Assembly: GCF_001413925.1 (NCBI RefSeq)
Contig: NZ_LBMJ01000001.1
Span: 2,210,001 to 2,274,000, forward strand
Reading direction: 5' to 3'
From: Nonlabens sp. YIK11
Lineage (GTDB): Bacteria; Bacteroidota; Bacteroidia; Flavobacteriales; Flavobacteriaceae
DNA: 64,000 bases
Positions within the stretch are counted from its first letter, which is position 1; each line of letters starts with the position of its first letter. The translations under genes and the position numbers were made by a program. A model generated the notes under the pieces. It saw only the letters and a list, made by a program, of their open reading frames with translations. It ran no database searches and was not told the origin of the DNA. Positions 16,854 to 24,947 of the stretch are shown in pieces.

Positions 16854-17614
16854 GATTTCTCAAAAACCATACAATGCTGCCATGGCAAGTTGTCGATGTT
16901 CTTGACCAGCTTAAAACCTGCGGCTTCCATTTCTTTGATGGATTGCGCCTCGGTCATTTTATGAATGGTTTTGATGGGAATGGATCGATCTTCACCACGA
17001 TATTCAATCAAATAGACCTTGGCGTTGGGTCGCAAGGACTTTTTGATGGACAACATCATCTCTAATGGATAATTAAACTCGTGGTACACGTCCACCATCA
17101 AGACTTTGTCGATGGTGTTTTCGGGTAGGTTAACGCTTTGCTCGTCGCCTTTAATCAGGTTCACGTTATCCATGCCGTTATTTTGCAGTTGCCTGCGCAT
17201 CTCTGCAAGCATTTCTTCTTGAATGTCGACCGCATATACTTCACCTTCGTGAGCTATAGGTGCTATTTTAAAAACGTGGTATCCAGATCCAGCGCCTATG
17301 TCAGCAATCACATCGTCACTTTGGATATCCATATTTTCCAGTAGTTTGGAAACATTTTCTTCCTTCTCACGCTCGGGACGGTTCAGCCATTCCATGCCTT
17401 GAAATCCCATGACATGAGCGATCTCGCGACCTAGATACCACTTCCCTATTCCATTGTAATCACCAGATTTATAGGTATAGATCTCAGTGGTTTTTTCTGT
17501 TGGTTCGTCTTTCTTTTGACCTTGACAACTCGCAAAACTCATACAGAGCGCCAGCGTGATCACTGGAATCGCATAGTGATGGATGCGACGGTAAAAAATG
17601 CTTTTGGAGTCCAT
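16850..17614 (-). CDS. Predicted lipoprotein with a SAM-dependent methyltransferase domain
   Basis: A 254-residue protein. The N-terminus has a basic region, a hydrophobic helix and FASC, which looks like a lipobox; an upstream ATG at 17647 would add 11 residues and a poor signal. Residues about 85-200 are a class I methyltransferase domain: DVIADIGAGSGYHVFKIAP (motif I), GEVYAVDIQEEM (motif II), NTIDKVLMVDVYHEF (motif IV) and a RPNAKVYLIEY strand. SAM is not expected outside the cytoplasm, so an exported enzyme is odd; the helix might instead act as an uncleaved anchor with a cytoplasmic domain. Substrate unknown. It ends overlapping the DUF4494 gene by 4 bp and follows the YqhA-like gene. 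Confidence 0.7.
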   Translation of the reverse strand: MDSKSIFYRRIHHYAIPVITLALCMSFASCQGQKKDEPTEKTTEIYTYKSGDYNGIGKWYLGREIAHVMGFQGMEWLNRPEREKEENVSKLLENMDIQSDDVIADIGAGSGYHVFKIAPIAHEGEVYAVDIQEEMLAEMRRQLQNNGMDNVNLIKGDEQSVNLPENTIDKVLMVDVYHEFNYPLEMMLSIKKSLRPNAKVYLIEYRGEDRSIPIKTIHKMTEAQSIKEMEAAGFKLVKNIDNLPWQHCMVFEKS

Positions 17615-17657
17615 GATGCTAGGTTGAAAATTTGTGGTTCGATCCATTTCTGGAATT

Positions 17658-18116
17658 TTAGGCCTCGTCCTTGTTGGCCAAAAAGTAGGTCAAAGCTCCT
17701 ACGACCAGTGCCAGTCCAGCGCCTAGATATAAGATCTCGACACCACTGTTATAGACCACCACACGTCCCGTAAAAGAGATCGTCATGATAAAAATCACCA
17801 TCTTGATCATCAACGCCTTTAATCCATCCAGGTCCTCAATGACCAGCCACGATGGCAAATTGGGAATCTTACACACGTACAATTCAAATAAAGCCGTCCC
17901 AACAGATAACAAAATCACGCCCAGCAGCACAAGATCTAGTGCCTTCAAACAATTCTTGATCACTTCGTCCTCTTCACTATACCCCAAAACTATCTTTGAG
18001 AGCGTGCTATAAATCTCTTTAAATGCATAAAATTCCACGCCTATCGCCAGCGCGATAATGGCGATCACTGCCAGGGCAGCTACGATTTTTAGGAGGAAGC
18101 CTAGAGATTTTGTCAT
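17658..18116 (-). CDS. YqhA/UPF0114-family membrane protein
   Basis: A 152-residue inner membrane protein with four hydrophobic segments. It matches UPF0114 (YqhA): a GVEFYAFKEIYSTL region after helix 1, DLVLLGVILLSVGTALFELYV, and the conserved LPSWLVIEDLDGLKALMIKMV stretch before helix 3. Function is not known. It probably leads a two-gene unit with the methyltransferase-like gene. Confidence 0.85.
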   Translation of the reverse strand: MTKSLGFLLKIVAALAVIAIIALAIGVEFYAFKEIYSTLSKIVLGYSEEDEVIKNCLKALDLVLLGVILLSVGTALFELYVCKIPNLPSWLVIEDLDGLKALMIKMVIFIMTISFTGRVVVYNSGVEILYLGAGLALVVGALTYFLANKDEA

Positions 18117-18165
18117 TTTGGTAGTTTTTGATACGGTGAGAAAAGATAATGAAAATGTGGTCTAG

Positions 18166-18185
18166 TTCGCTTTCGCGAAAGCGAA
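18166..18185. repeat. Palindrome, extended 20-bp copy
   Basis: TTCGCTTTCGCGAAAGCGAA, a perfect 20-bp palindrome, 50 bp upstream of the YqhA-like gene and 58 bp after the ABC permease stop. Confidence 0.92.
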
Positions 18186-18243
18186 ATAAACATTCACTCA
18201 TCTACTATTTTCAAACTTCATAACTGATACTCAATGAGGTGCA

Positions 18244-20787
18244 TCATGCTGCTTTGCGCAGCACTTCTAACGGCGAACTGCTCAATACACTGCGAATGTT
18301 GCTCAATCCTATGATTAAAACCAATATCGAAATTGCCGGTAAAAACACTATAAACGGCACTGCTGACGGTACAAAAGGCTCTTTGAATATGAGCAGCGCG
18401 AGCAGCAAACTGCTCACTAAAGCCAGTATGATACCTACCAAACTACCCAAAATTCCCAGAAACAGATATTCCAAGGCGGTGATCTTAAGGATTTGACGAT
18501 TTTTGGCACCTAAAGTGCGTAGCAGTACACTTTCCTTGATGCGCTGATATTTGCTGGTTCTTACAGATCCTATCAACACAATGATTCCCGTAAGAATGCT
18601 GAAGAACGCCATGAAGTTGATGATCCATGAGACTTTGTCCAGTATATCTTCTACCACGTTAAAAACCTGTCGCAAATCGATGATGGAGATATTAGGGAAC
18701 TTTCTCACCAGATCCCGCTGGAATCCTGCCGATTGCTCCTCGGTTGGTGCGTAGGTCGTTAGCACATTAAACTGCGGTGCATTTTCTAAAATTCCGCTAG
18801 GGAAAACGATGGAAAAATTGATCTGTAGATTGGCCCAATCCACCTGGCGTATGCTGCCCACCACAGTTTCCATAAGAACACCTTGTACGTTTAAGGTAAT
18901 GCGGTCGCCTACCGTAACGTTGGCATCTTGGGCTAGGTTATCTGAAATGGAAATCTGCACCAGTTCGCCTGTTTTTTGTGAAGGTGTCCAGCTGCCTGCA
19001 ATGATCTTTTCTGACGGTATCAAGCTATCGCGATAGGTGGTTCTAAACTCATGATTGAGGATCCAGCCGCGTATTTGTCGTGTGGTATCGACACGCAGTT
19101 CGCTTACCAATTGATCCTTGATCTTATGCATGCGCATCGTGACTAACGGAATATTGTCAATCACGGGTAATTGATTCTCTTCAAAAGTAGCCACCACAGC
19201 ATCCAGTTGATCGGGCTGTACGTCCAGTGCTATGATATTGGCTCTTTCAGAGGCCTGTCCTATTTCGGTTTTTCCCAGTAAAATGTCTTTGGTAAAGTAT
19301 AAAGTGCTTACCAGAAAGGTTCCCAAACCTATGGCAACGAGTAACACGACGGTTTGGTTATTGGGTCTGAAAAGGTTGAGCAAGCTTTGTCGGGTCGTGA
19401 ATCCAGCGCGTTTAGGAAAATTCCTTTTGATCAAGCGCATCGCACCTATCGCAATACCAGCTAAAATAGCAAAGGTCACCAGTACACCAGCCACAAACGC
19501 TAGCGCAAACAACGCATCTTTCAATAGCCACCAGGAGAAAAGATACAGGGACAAAACGATCAACCCTATCACAATAATTCGAGCCGTATTAGATCTGGCA
19601 GATGAAGAATTGGTTACTCTTAAGACTTCCAATGGAGAAACATACCAGGTGCGCATTAAGGGCAGCAAGGCAAACAGCACAGACATGAAAAGACCCAACA
19701 ACACACCCATGATTAAGGGTTGTGTGTTAATGGTAATCTCTAACTCAAAAGGTAAAAATTCCCGTAATATGTAGGGAAATACCGCTTGAAGACCAACGCC
19801 AATAGCGGTTCCTATCAATCCACCAATGACGCCAATACCAGCAATTTGAATGAGGTAAATCAGGAAACTCTGCTTTCTGGAAGCGCCCATGCATTTGAGA
19901 ACCGCAACAGCGTTGAGTTTTTCCTTGATATAGATATTGACAGAACTGGCAATACCTACACAGCCCAACAACAAAGCGATAAAAGCGGCTAGATTCAAAT
20001 AGGCACCTACGTTTTCATAGCGTCTGCCCAGTCGCCTACTGGTACTCGTGTGTGTATCCAGATCTGCATCCTCCACATCAAGTTGTGGCTCTACTTTCTG
20101 CTCCAGCGCGGTCAAATCTGCCTCTGGCTGATTGAAGAAAAATTGATATTCCTTACGACTCCCGAATTGCAACAATTCCGTCGCTTCCACATATTCATAA
20201 GGAATCACCACAGGTGGCGCTACAGATGTGGAAATACCTTCACTACCAGGAATGGATTTGAGCGATCCTGCAATGGGTAATGTGAGTTCACCTATTTTGA
20301 TCGAATCTCCAGGTTGGATGTTGTACTGCAGCATCAATGTGGCATCTACCAGTGCTCCGCCAGTATTTTGATACTGATCTCCAGCGTTTGCTGGCAGCGT
20401 TTCTATAGAGCCATAAAAAGGAAACTTTCCTTCCAGACCGCGAACGTTAACGAGCTTTGTGCCTCCATTTTTGGGAAATGCAATCATGGAAACAAAAGTC
20501 ACTTCCTGGGCGTCAGGCTGCAAAGAATCGATGATCGCCTGTGCTCGTTCATTAGGAATGTCGTCACTATCGATGATAAAGTCGGCACCCATCAGGGATT
20601 TGGATTGCCGCTGGATATTGTCGGTAAGATTTTGACTAAAAAGCTGAATGGAAACCACAGCCGCAATACCCAGAATTATGGACGCCATAAACAGCAATAA
20701 TCTTGAGGTACTGGCTTTAGCATCGCGCCACGCCATTTTTAAAAGCCAGTTTAGCCTTAGGCTTGAGGTTAATTGGTTCGAATTCAA
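18244..20787 (-). CDS. FtsX-like ABC transporter permease (YbbP-type)
   Basis: An 847-residue permease with two FtsX modules. N-terminal helix then a large periplasmic MacB-like domain (about 45-250), three helices (VNIYIKEKLNAVAVLKCMGAS is the hallmark loop), a middle helix pair, a second periplasmic domain (about 480-700), and three last helices with the matching RTSKYQRIKESVLLRTLGAK loop. This is the layout of YbbP-type permeases. Its start codon overlaps the stop of the ATPase gene by 4 bp, so the two subunits are coupled. Together with the divergent TesA-like esterase it forms the ybbA-ybbP-tesA neighbourhood known from Proteobacteria. Substrate is unknown; a lipid or lipoprotein role is suspected. 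Confidence 0.88.
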   Translation of the reverse strand: MNSNQLTSSLRLNWLLKMAWRDAKASTSRLLLFMASIILGIAAVVSIQLFSQNLTDNIQRQSKSLMGADFIIDSDDIPNERAQAIIDSLQPDAQEVTFVSMIAFPKNGGTKLVNVRGLEGKFPFYGSIETLPANAGDQYQNTGGALVDATLMLQYNIQPGDSIKIGELTLPIAGSLKSIPGSEGISTSVAPPVVIPYEYVEATELLQFGSRKEYQFFFNQPEADLTALEQKVEPQLDVEDADLDTHTSTSRRLGRRYENVGAYLNLAAFIALLLGCVGIASSVNIYIKEKLNAVAVLKCMGASRKQSFLIYLIQIAGIGVIGGLIGTAIGVGLQAVFPYILREFLPFELEITINTQPLIMGVLLGLFMSVLFALLPLMRTWYVSPLEVLRVTNSSSARSNTARIIVIGLIVLSLYLFSWWLLKDALFALAFVAGVLVTFAILAGIAIGAMRLIKRNFPKRAGFTTRQSLLNLFRPNNQTVVLLVAIGLGTFLVSTLYFTKDILLGKTEIGQASERANIIALDVQPDQLDAVVATFEENQLPVIDNIPLVTMRMHKIKDQLVSELRVDTTRQIRGWILNHEFRTTYRDSLIPSEKIIAGSWTPSQKTGELVQISISDNLAQDANVTVGDRITLNVQGVLMETVVGSIRQVDWANLQINFSIVFPSGILENAPQFNVLTTYAPTEEQSAGFQRDLVRKFPNISIIDLRQVFNVVEDILDKVSWIINFMAFFSILTGIIVLIGSVRTSKYQRIKESVLLRTLGAKNRQILKITALEYLFLGILGSLVGIILALVSSLLLALLIFKEPFVPSAVPFIVFLPAISILVLIIGLSNIRSVLSSSPLEVLRKAA

Positions 20788-21473
20788 ATCGCAGTTATAG
20801 GTTCATTCGTTAACACTTGTCCACCTTTCAACCTTAGTATCTGCTGGGTTCTCGCAGCAAGGTCTAGATCGTGCGATATGATCACCAGTGTCGTTCCTGC
20901 ATCCTTATTGATATCCAAGAGAAGTTTGATGACCTTCTCGCCAGTTTCTTCATCTAGGTTTCCCGTAGGTTCATCTGCAAACAAAATGGATGGACGATTG
21001 GAAAAAGCTCTTGCCAGCGCTACACGTTGCTGCTCACCACCAGATAATTGTGATGGATAGTGGTTGACTCGATCGCCTAGACCTACTTTTTCCAACAGTT
21101 CGCTAGCTCTTTCGACCGCAGTAGCATCACCTTGTAATTCTAGAGGAACACTTACATTCTCTAAAGCTGTTAGTGTAGGTAACAACTGAAAATTTTGAAA
21201 AATAAAGCCTACCTCTCTGTTGCGCAGTTGAGCGCGCTCATCTTCATTGAGTTGATTCAGATCATGACCGCAAAGTTCAACAGTTCCAGCATTTGGCTGA
21301 TCAAGACCTGCGCACAAACCTAGCAAGGTGGTTTTCCCACTACCTGATGGCCCGACAATGGAAAAAGTTTGCCCTTTTTCTACCTCAAACGAGACATTTT
21401 TCAATACCGTTAATTGTCGCGAACCACTGGTATATGTTTTCTCCAGCCCATTAATCTTTATTATCTTTGACAT
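20784..21473 (-). CDS. ABC transporter ATP-binding protein (YbbA/LolD-like)
   Basis: A 229-residue ATPase. Walker A GPSGSGKTTLL, Q-loop FIFQNFQLLPTLTALENV, signature LSGGEQQRVALARA, Walker B ILFADEPTGNLD and H-loop VIISHD are all intact. The NFQLLPTLTALENV form is typical of the MacB/LolD/YbbA branch that works with FtsX-like permeases. It precedes the permease with a 4-bp overlap. Its start lies 29 bp from the divergent esterase, and a plus-strand promoter box (21462-21469) falls inside its first codons. Confidence 0.92.
   Translation of the reverse strand: MSKIIKINGLEKTYTSGSRQLTVLKNVSFEVEKGQTFSIVGPSGSGKTTLLGLCAGLDQPNAGTVELCGHDLNQLNEDERAQLRNREVGFIFQNFQLLPTLTALENVSVPLELQGDATAVERASELLEKVGLGDRVNHYPSQLSGGEQQRVALARAFSNRPSILFADEPTGNLDEETGEKVIKLLLDINKDAGTTLVIISHDLDLAARTQQILRLKGGQVLTNEPITAI
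21462..21469 (+). promoter_or_regulatory. TATCTTTG box upstream of the TesA-like gene
   Basis: TAnnTTTG match on the plus strand, lying inside the first codons of the divergent ATPase gene. It would give a leader of about 28-46 nt for the esterase. Confidence 0.45.
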
Positions 21474-21502
21474 TGATTCTTTAAATATTTTCTGCTAAGC
21501 TT

Positions 21503-22252
21503 ATGCTCAAATCTAAAACTATGGAAACCCTTTTTAACAGAGCAATTTATAAGCAACGTATCCTATTAAACTTTTGTTATTTTCTATGTGCTTTGTCGCT
21601 CTTCTCCTGCAAGAATGACACAGCACCAACTACAGAAACCACCACAGAAACTACCAGTCAAGAATCTGAAGAGGCTCAAACTTCAAGTGATAAAACCATT
21701 TTGTTTTTTGGAGATAGTCTGACGGCTGGATATGGTCTCGATGACACAGCAGATGCCTTTCCTGGTGTGATTCAGGAAAAGATTGATGCCGCTGGTCTTG
21801 ATTATCAGGTAGTGAATTCAGGTATTAGTGGTGAAACTACGGCTGGTGGAAAAAGCCGCATTGATTGGACACTCAACCAAAAAATTGATGTTTTTGTATT
21901 GGAATTAGGCGCCAATGACGGTTTGCGTGGCGTGCCTGTTTCAGAAACTAGAGCTAATTTACAAGCCATTATTGATGCCGTGAGAGCCAGCGACCCAGAA
22001 ACCAAAATTGTTCTAGCTGGAATGCAACTACCGCCTAATATGGGTCAGCAATATACTAGCGAATTCAAATCCATGTTCTCTGATCTTGCCACTGAAAACA
22101 ACATCTTTTTGATACCGTTTCTATTAGAAGATGTTGGCGGTGTTCCATCCCTAAATCAAAACGATGGCATACATCCTACCGTTGAAGGTCATAAAATATT
22201 GGCAGATAATGTTTGGCAAGTATTGGAAGGCGTGATTTCTACACCTTCATGA
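21503..22252 (+). CDS. TesA-like GDSL esterase / arylesterase lipoprotein
   Basis: A 249-residue SGNH hydrolase. Block I FFGDSLTAGYG holds the nucleophile Ser, block II has the SGETTAGG glycine, block III is LELGANDGLRG with the oxyanion Asn, and block V is DGIHPTVEGH with catalytic Asp and His. The N-terminus ends in a lipobox (LFSC), followed by a Thr/Glu-rich linker, so it is probably a lipoprotein. ATG 21521 is an alternative start. In Proteobacteria TesA (acyl-CoA thioesterase/lysophospholipase) neighbours YbbA-YbbP, as here divergently. Physiological substrate is unknown. Confidence 0.88.
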   Translation: MLKSKTMETLFNRAIYKQRILLNFCYFLCALSLFSCKNDTAPTTETTTETTSQESEEAQTSSDKTILFFGDSLTAGYGLDDTADAFPGVIQEKIDAAGLDYQVVNSGISGETTAGGKSRIDWTLNQKIDVFVLELGANDGLRGVPVSETRANLQAIIDAVRASDPETKIVLAGMQLPPNMGQQYTSEFKSMFSDLATENNIFLIPFLLEDVGGVPSLNQNDGIHPTVEGHKILADNVWQVLEGVISTPS

Positions 22253-22291
22253 TCCACGCAGAATGGATAGTTGCAAGTGGTTTGTTCAAAG

Positions 22292-22331
22292 TTCGCTTTC
22301 GCACCTGGCTGCTCGCAGACAGAAAAGCGAA
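22292..22331. repeat. Composite palindrome copy
   Basis: Arms TTCGCTTTCGC and AAAAGCGAA surround an unrelated 20-bp centre (ACCTGGCTGCTCGCAGACAG). Lies between convergent genes. Confidence 0.65.
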
Positions 22332-22350
22332 CTAAAAATTAAAACCTCAA

Positions 22351-23379
22351 TTATGCTGCCACTGCTTCCTTTTCGGCAGCTAGCTCTTTCATTATGTTTG
22401 CAAATGAGGTGTAGGATTTGATCTTATCATTTATATCATAGATATTACAAACTGCGATGAGCTCATCGGCATTGGTTTGTTTCAAGAAATCTTTTACTTG
22501 CTCCTTGACAGTTTCCTTGCTGCCAATAAAGGAATATTTGAGCATTTGATGTATTTGTGGATGCTGCATCACTTGCTGTAAATCGTCGTCCATCTCCACT
22601 GGAGGCTGCACAAAATCGCGTTTGCCAGTGAAGATCCCTAGAATCATTTTAATCAGAGATGTGGATAGAGCTTGTGCTTCTTCGTCAGTGTCAGCAATAA
22701 TTACGTTCACACCTGCCATTACATAGGGTTTATCCAAAACCTCTGATGGCTTAAATTCTTCTCGATAAATCTTTAGGGCATCAAATAAATGAGTGGTAGC
22801 AAAATGGCTGGCAAATGCATAGGGTAATCCTTTTGCTGCCGCGAGATGTGCACTGTCGGTGCTGGATCCAAGGATGTATAAAGGCACATCAACACCTTCA
22901 GCTACCGTGGCGCGAACTTTTGATCTTGCATTTTCCTTCTTGAAATAAGTCTCGAGTTTTTCCAGTTCTGCTGGAAAGGAATGTGCGGCTTGCATAAAAT
23001 CAGAGCGAATCGCTTGTGCGGTTTCACGATCTGTACCAGGTGCACGACCCAAACCTAGATCGATTCTATTGGGATAAAGGCTTGCCAAAGTTCCAAATTG
23101 CTCTGCTATAATCAATGGCGAGTGATTAGGTAACATGATGCCGCCAGATCCTATGCGCAAGGTATTGGTGTTTTCTGCCAGATATCCAATTAATATGGAT
23201 GTAGCACTACTACCTATGTTGGGAGCGTTGTGATGTTCTGCAAGCCAATATCGCTCGTAACCATTGTCTTCGGCAGCTTGAGCAATTTTAAGGGCATTGT
23301 GGTACGTCTGTTGAGTCGTTTGACCTTGCGATACCAGTGCAAGATCAAGTATGGAATATAATGTTTGATTCTTTTTCAT
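22351..23379 (-). CDS. LLM-class flavin-dependent oxidoreductase
   Basis: A 342-residue luciferase-like monooxygenase family protein. The YSILDLALVSQGQT start, YERYWLAEHHNAPNIGSSAT, LRIGSGGIMLPNHSPL and DLGLGRAPGTDRETAQAIR are hallmarks of the subgroup that includes E. coli YhbW (single-gene MsnO8-like). These enzymes use FMN; the native substrate is usually unknown. It is a single gene between two hairpin elements: a terminator upstream at 23427 and a composite palindrome downstream. Confidence 0.92.
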   Translation of the reverse strand: MKKNQTLYSILDLALVSQGQTTQQTYHNALKIAQAAEDNGYERYWLAEHHNAPNIGSSATSILIGYLAENTNTLRIGSGGIMLPNHSPLIIAEQFGTLASLYPNRIDLGLGRAPGTDRETAQAIRSDFMQAAHSFPAELEKLETYFKKENARSKVRATVAEGVDVPLYILGSSTDSAHLAAAKGLPYAFASHFATTHLFDALKIYREEFKPSEVLDKPYVMAGVNVIIADTDEEAQALSTSLIKMILGIFTGKRDFVQPPVEMDDDLQQVMQHPQIHQMLKYSFIGSKETVKEQVKDFLKQTNADELIAVCNIYDINDKIKSYTSFANIMKELAAEKEAVAA

Positions 23380-23426
23380 GTAATAATGAGTTCAAACGCT
23401 GTTCCATTTTTAAAATGCTGTGCAAC

Positions 23427-23462
23427 AAAAAACCCATCTAGGTAAGCCTAGATGGGTTTTAA
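23427..23462 (-). terminator. Terminator of the cold shock gene
   Basis: AAAACCCATCTAGG pairs perfectly with CCTAGATGGGTTTT around a TAAG loop. It lies 55 bp after the cold shock stop on the minus strand. Confidence 0.9.
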
Positions 23463-23517
23463 TTTCAATTCCTTATTTCCTTAAGAAAACGGGAAGAGCA
23501 GTTTGTTTAAATTCTAA

Positions 23518-23709
23518 TTAAAGAACTTTTACGTTTACTGCGTTCAATCCTTTGTTTCCTTCTTTAAGATCAAAAGATACTTCATCGCCTTCGCGAATTT
23601 CATCGATCAATCCTGAGATATGTACGAAGTGGTCCTTGTCAACACCTTCTTCAGTGATGAATCCGAAACCTTTAGTTTCATTGAAAAATTTTACTGTTCC
23701 TGTACTCAT
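23518..23709 (-). CDS. Cold shock protein (CspA family)
   Basis: A 63-residue single cold shock domain. RNP1 is KGFGFI and the RNP2-like segment is HFVHIS, where most homologues have VFVHFS. The TVKFFNETKGFGFI opening and the ending AVNVKVL fit the family. It binds single-stranded RNA/DNA as a chaperone. It is monocistronic with a strong terminator. A minus-strand CATCTTTG box about 30 bases upstream may be its promoter. Confidence 0.95.
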   Translation of the reverse strand: MSTGTVKFFNETKGFGFITEEGVDKDHFVHISGLIDEIREGDEVSFDLKEGNKGLNAVNVKVL

Positions 23710-23951
23710 TGTAAATGTTATAATAATTAAGCTGCAAAGATGGACTTATTCTAGGTAGTAACAGCCATTATTATCAGTTATATTTAAATAAAAAACTTTT
23801 GAAAATCAATAACTTACTGTTCATAGGCCTTGCCATAGGATTGAACCTTTAATTAATTTTTGAATTGGTAGCTCACGACTGCCTTTTTGTTGGATACTGC
23901 AAGCCGATCGCCTATTTTTAAAGGGTCAAACAGGAACTAAAAGGACAACTT

Positions 23952-24836
23952 ATGGCCATTATCAAACGAGAAGACATTTCCCAAGAGGTTTTTGACCTCT
24001 ATGACGATTATGCCCACAACAAGATTGACAGACGTGTCTTTTTGGAGCGTTTATCGGTTTTTGCGGTAGGCGCGATGACACTACCTTCATTGCTCAGTTT
24101 TGTGCAACCCAATTATGAAAACCCAACGGTTCCCGTCGATGACGATAGATTTGCGAGTGAATACATTACCTATGAGTCTCCTAAAGGTGGCGGCCAGATT
24201 AAAGGTTTGCTTTCAAAACCAGCTCATCTGACAGGTAAAGTTCCCGGTATAGTAGTGGTTCATGAAAATCGTGGGTTGAATCCTTATGTGGAAGATGTAG
24301 GTCGACAAGGTGCGATTGATGGATTTATCACATTAGCACCAGATGCCTTGACACCGTTGGGCGGTTATCCAGGTAATGATGATGAAGGTCGTGCCATGCA
24401 AAGCAAGCGCGATCGATTGGAAATGCTGGAAGACTTTATCGCTGCTTACCATTACGTCAAAAACCACGAGAACTGTAATGGCAATGTAGGTGTTGTGGGC
24501 TTCTGTTTTGGTGGTTGGGTGGCAAACATGATGGCCGTACAACTGCCGGGTTTAGGCGCTGCGGTACCATTTTATGGTCGACAGCCTGACAAGGAACAAG
24601 CCGCCGAGGTTAAGGCGCCGCTCCTACTTCAATATGCTGGACTGGATGAGCGCGTGAATGCCGGCTGGCCAGAATACAAGGAAGTTTTGGAAACCAACAA
24701 TATTGAGCATACCGCTTATTTTTATGAAGGTGTCAACCACGGCTTCCACAATTATTCCACACCTAGGTACGACAAAGCTGCTGCAGATCTCGCCTGGAGC
24801 CGTACAATAGATTTTTTCAAAAAGCATCTTTCTTGA
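23952..24836 (+). CDS. Dienelactone hydrolase-family protein with Tat-like signal
   Basis: A 294-residue alpha/beta hydrolase. The cysteine nucleophile lies in VGFCFGGWVA, the acid in YAGLDERVN and the histidine in VNHGFHNYSTPRYD, the order of dienelactone hydrolase. Residues about 25-50 (DRRVFLERLSVFAVGAMTLP) resemble a twin-arginine signal (RRxFL), preceded by an unusual 25-residue extension, so export by Tat is plausible. Family members cleave dienelactones or related esters; the natural substrate is not known. It sits 110 bp upstream of the M28 peptidase, with a decayed palindrome between. Confidence 0.88.
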   Translation: MAIIKREDISQEVFDLYDDYAHNKIDRRVFLERLSVFAVGAMTLPSLLSFVQPNYENPTVPVDDDRFASEYITYESPKGGGQIKGLLSKPAHLTGKVPGIVVVHENRGLNPYVEDVGRQGAIDGFITLAPDALTPLGGYPGNDDEGRAMQSKRDRLEMLEDFIAAYHYVKNHENCNGNVGVVGFCFGGWVANMMAVQLPGLGAAVPFYGRQPDKEQAAEVKAPLLLQYAGLDERVNAGWPEYKEVLETNNIEHTAYFYEGVNHGFHNYSTPRYDKAAADLAWSRTIDFFKKHLS

Positions 24837-24855
24837 TGCAAGAAAATACAGGGTC

Positions 24856-24894
24856 TCGCTTTACTGTCTACCGACAAGCAATAGCCAAAGCGAA
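24856..24894. repeat. Decayed composite palindrome
   Basis: Outer arms TCGCTTT and AAAGCGA enclose ACTGTCTACCGACAAGCA, which resembles the inner repeat of the copy at 29488-29528. Confidence 0.55.
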
Positions 24895-24947
24895 ATCTCA
24901 TAAAACTTTTTCCACCTAACTTTAAACCTAACAATTAATATAAACCA

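Noticed and set aside
18019..18201. Short frames containing RFRESE
   Set aside because: They are translations of the palindrome in its third frame in non-coding or antisense positions.
19232..19774. 180-residue plus-strand frame inside the ABC permease
   Set aside because: Antisense to a well-conserved FtsX permease, low-complexity composition.
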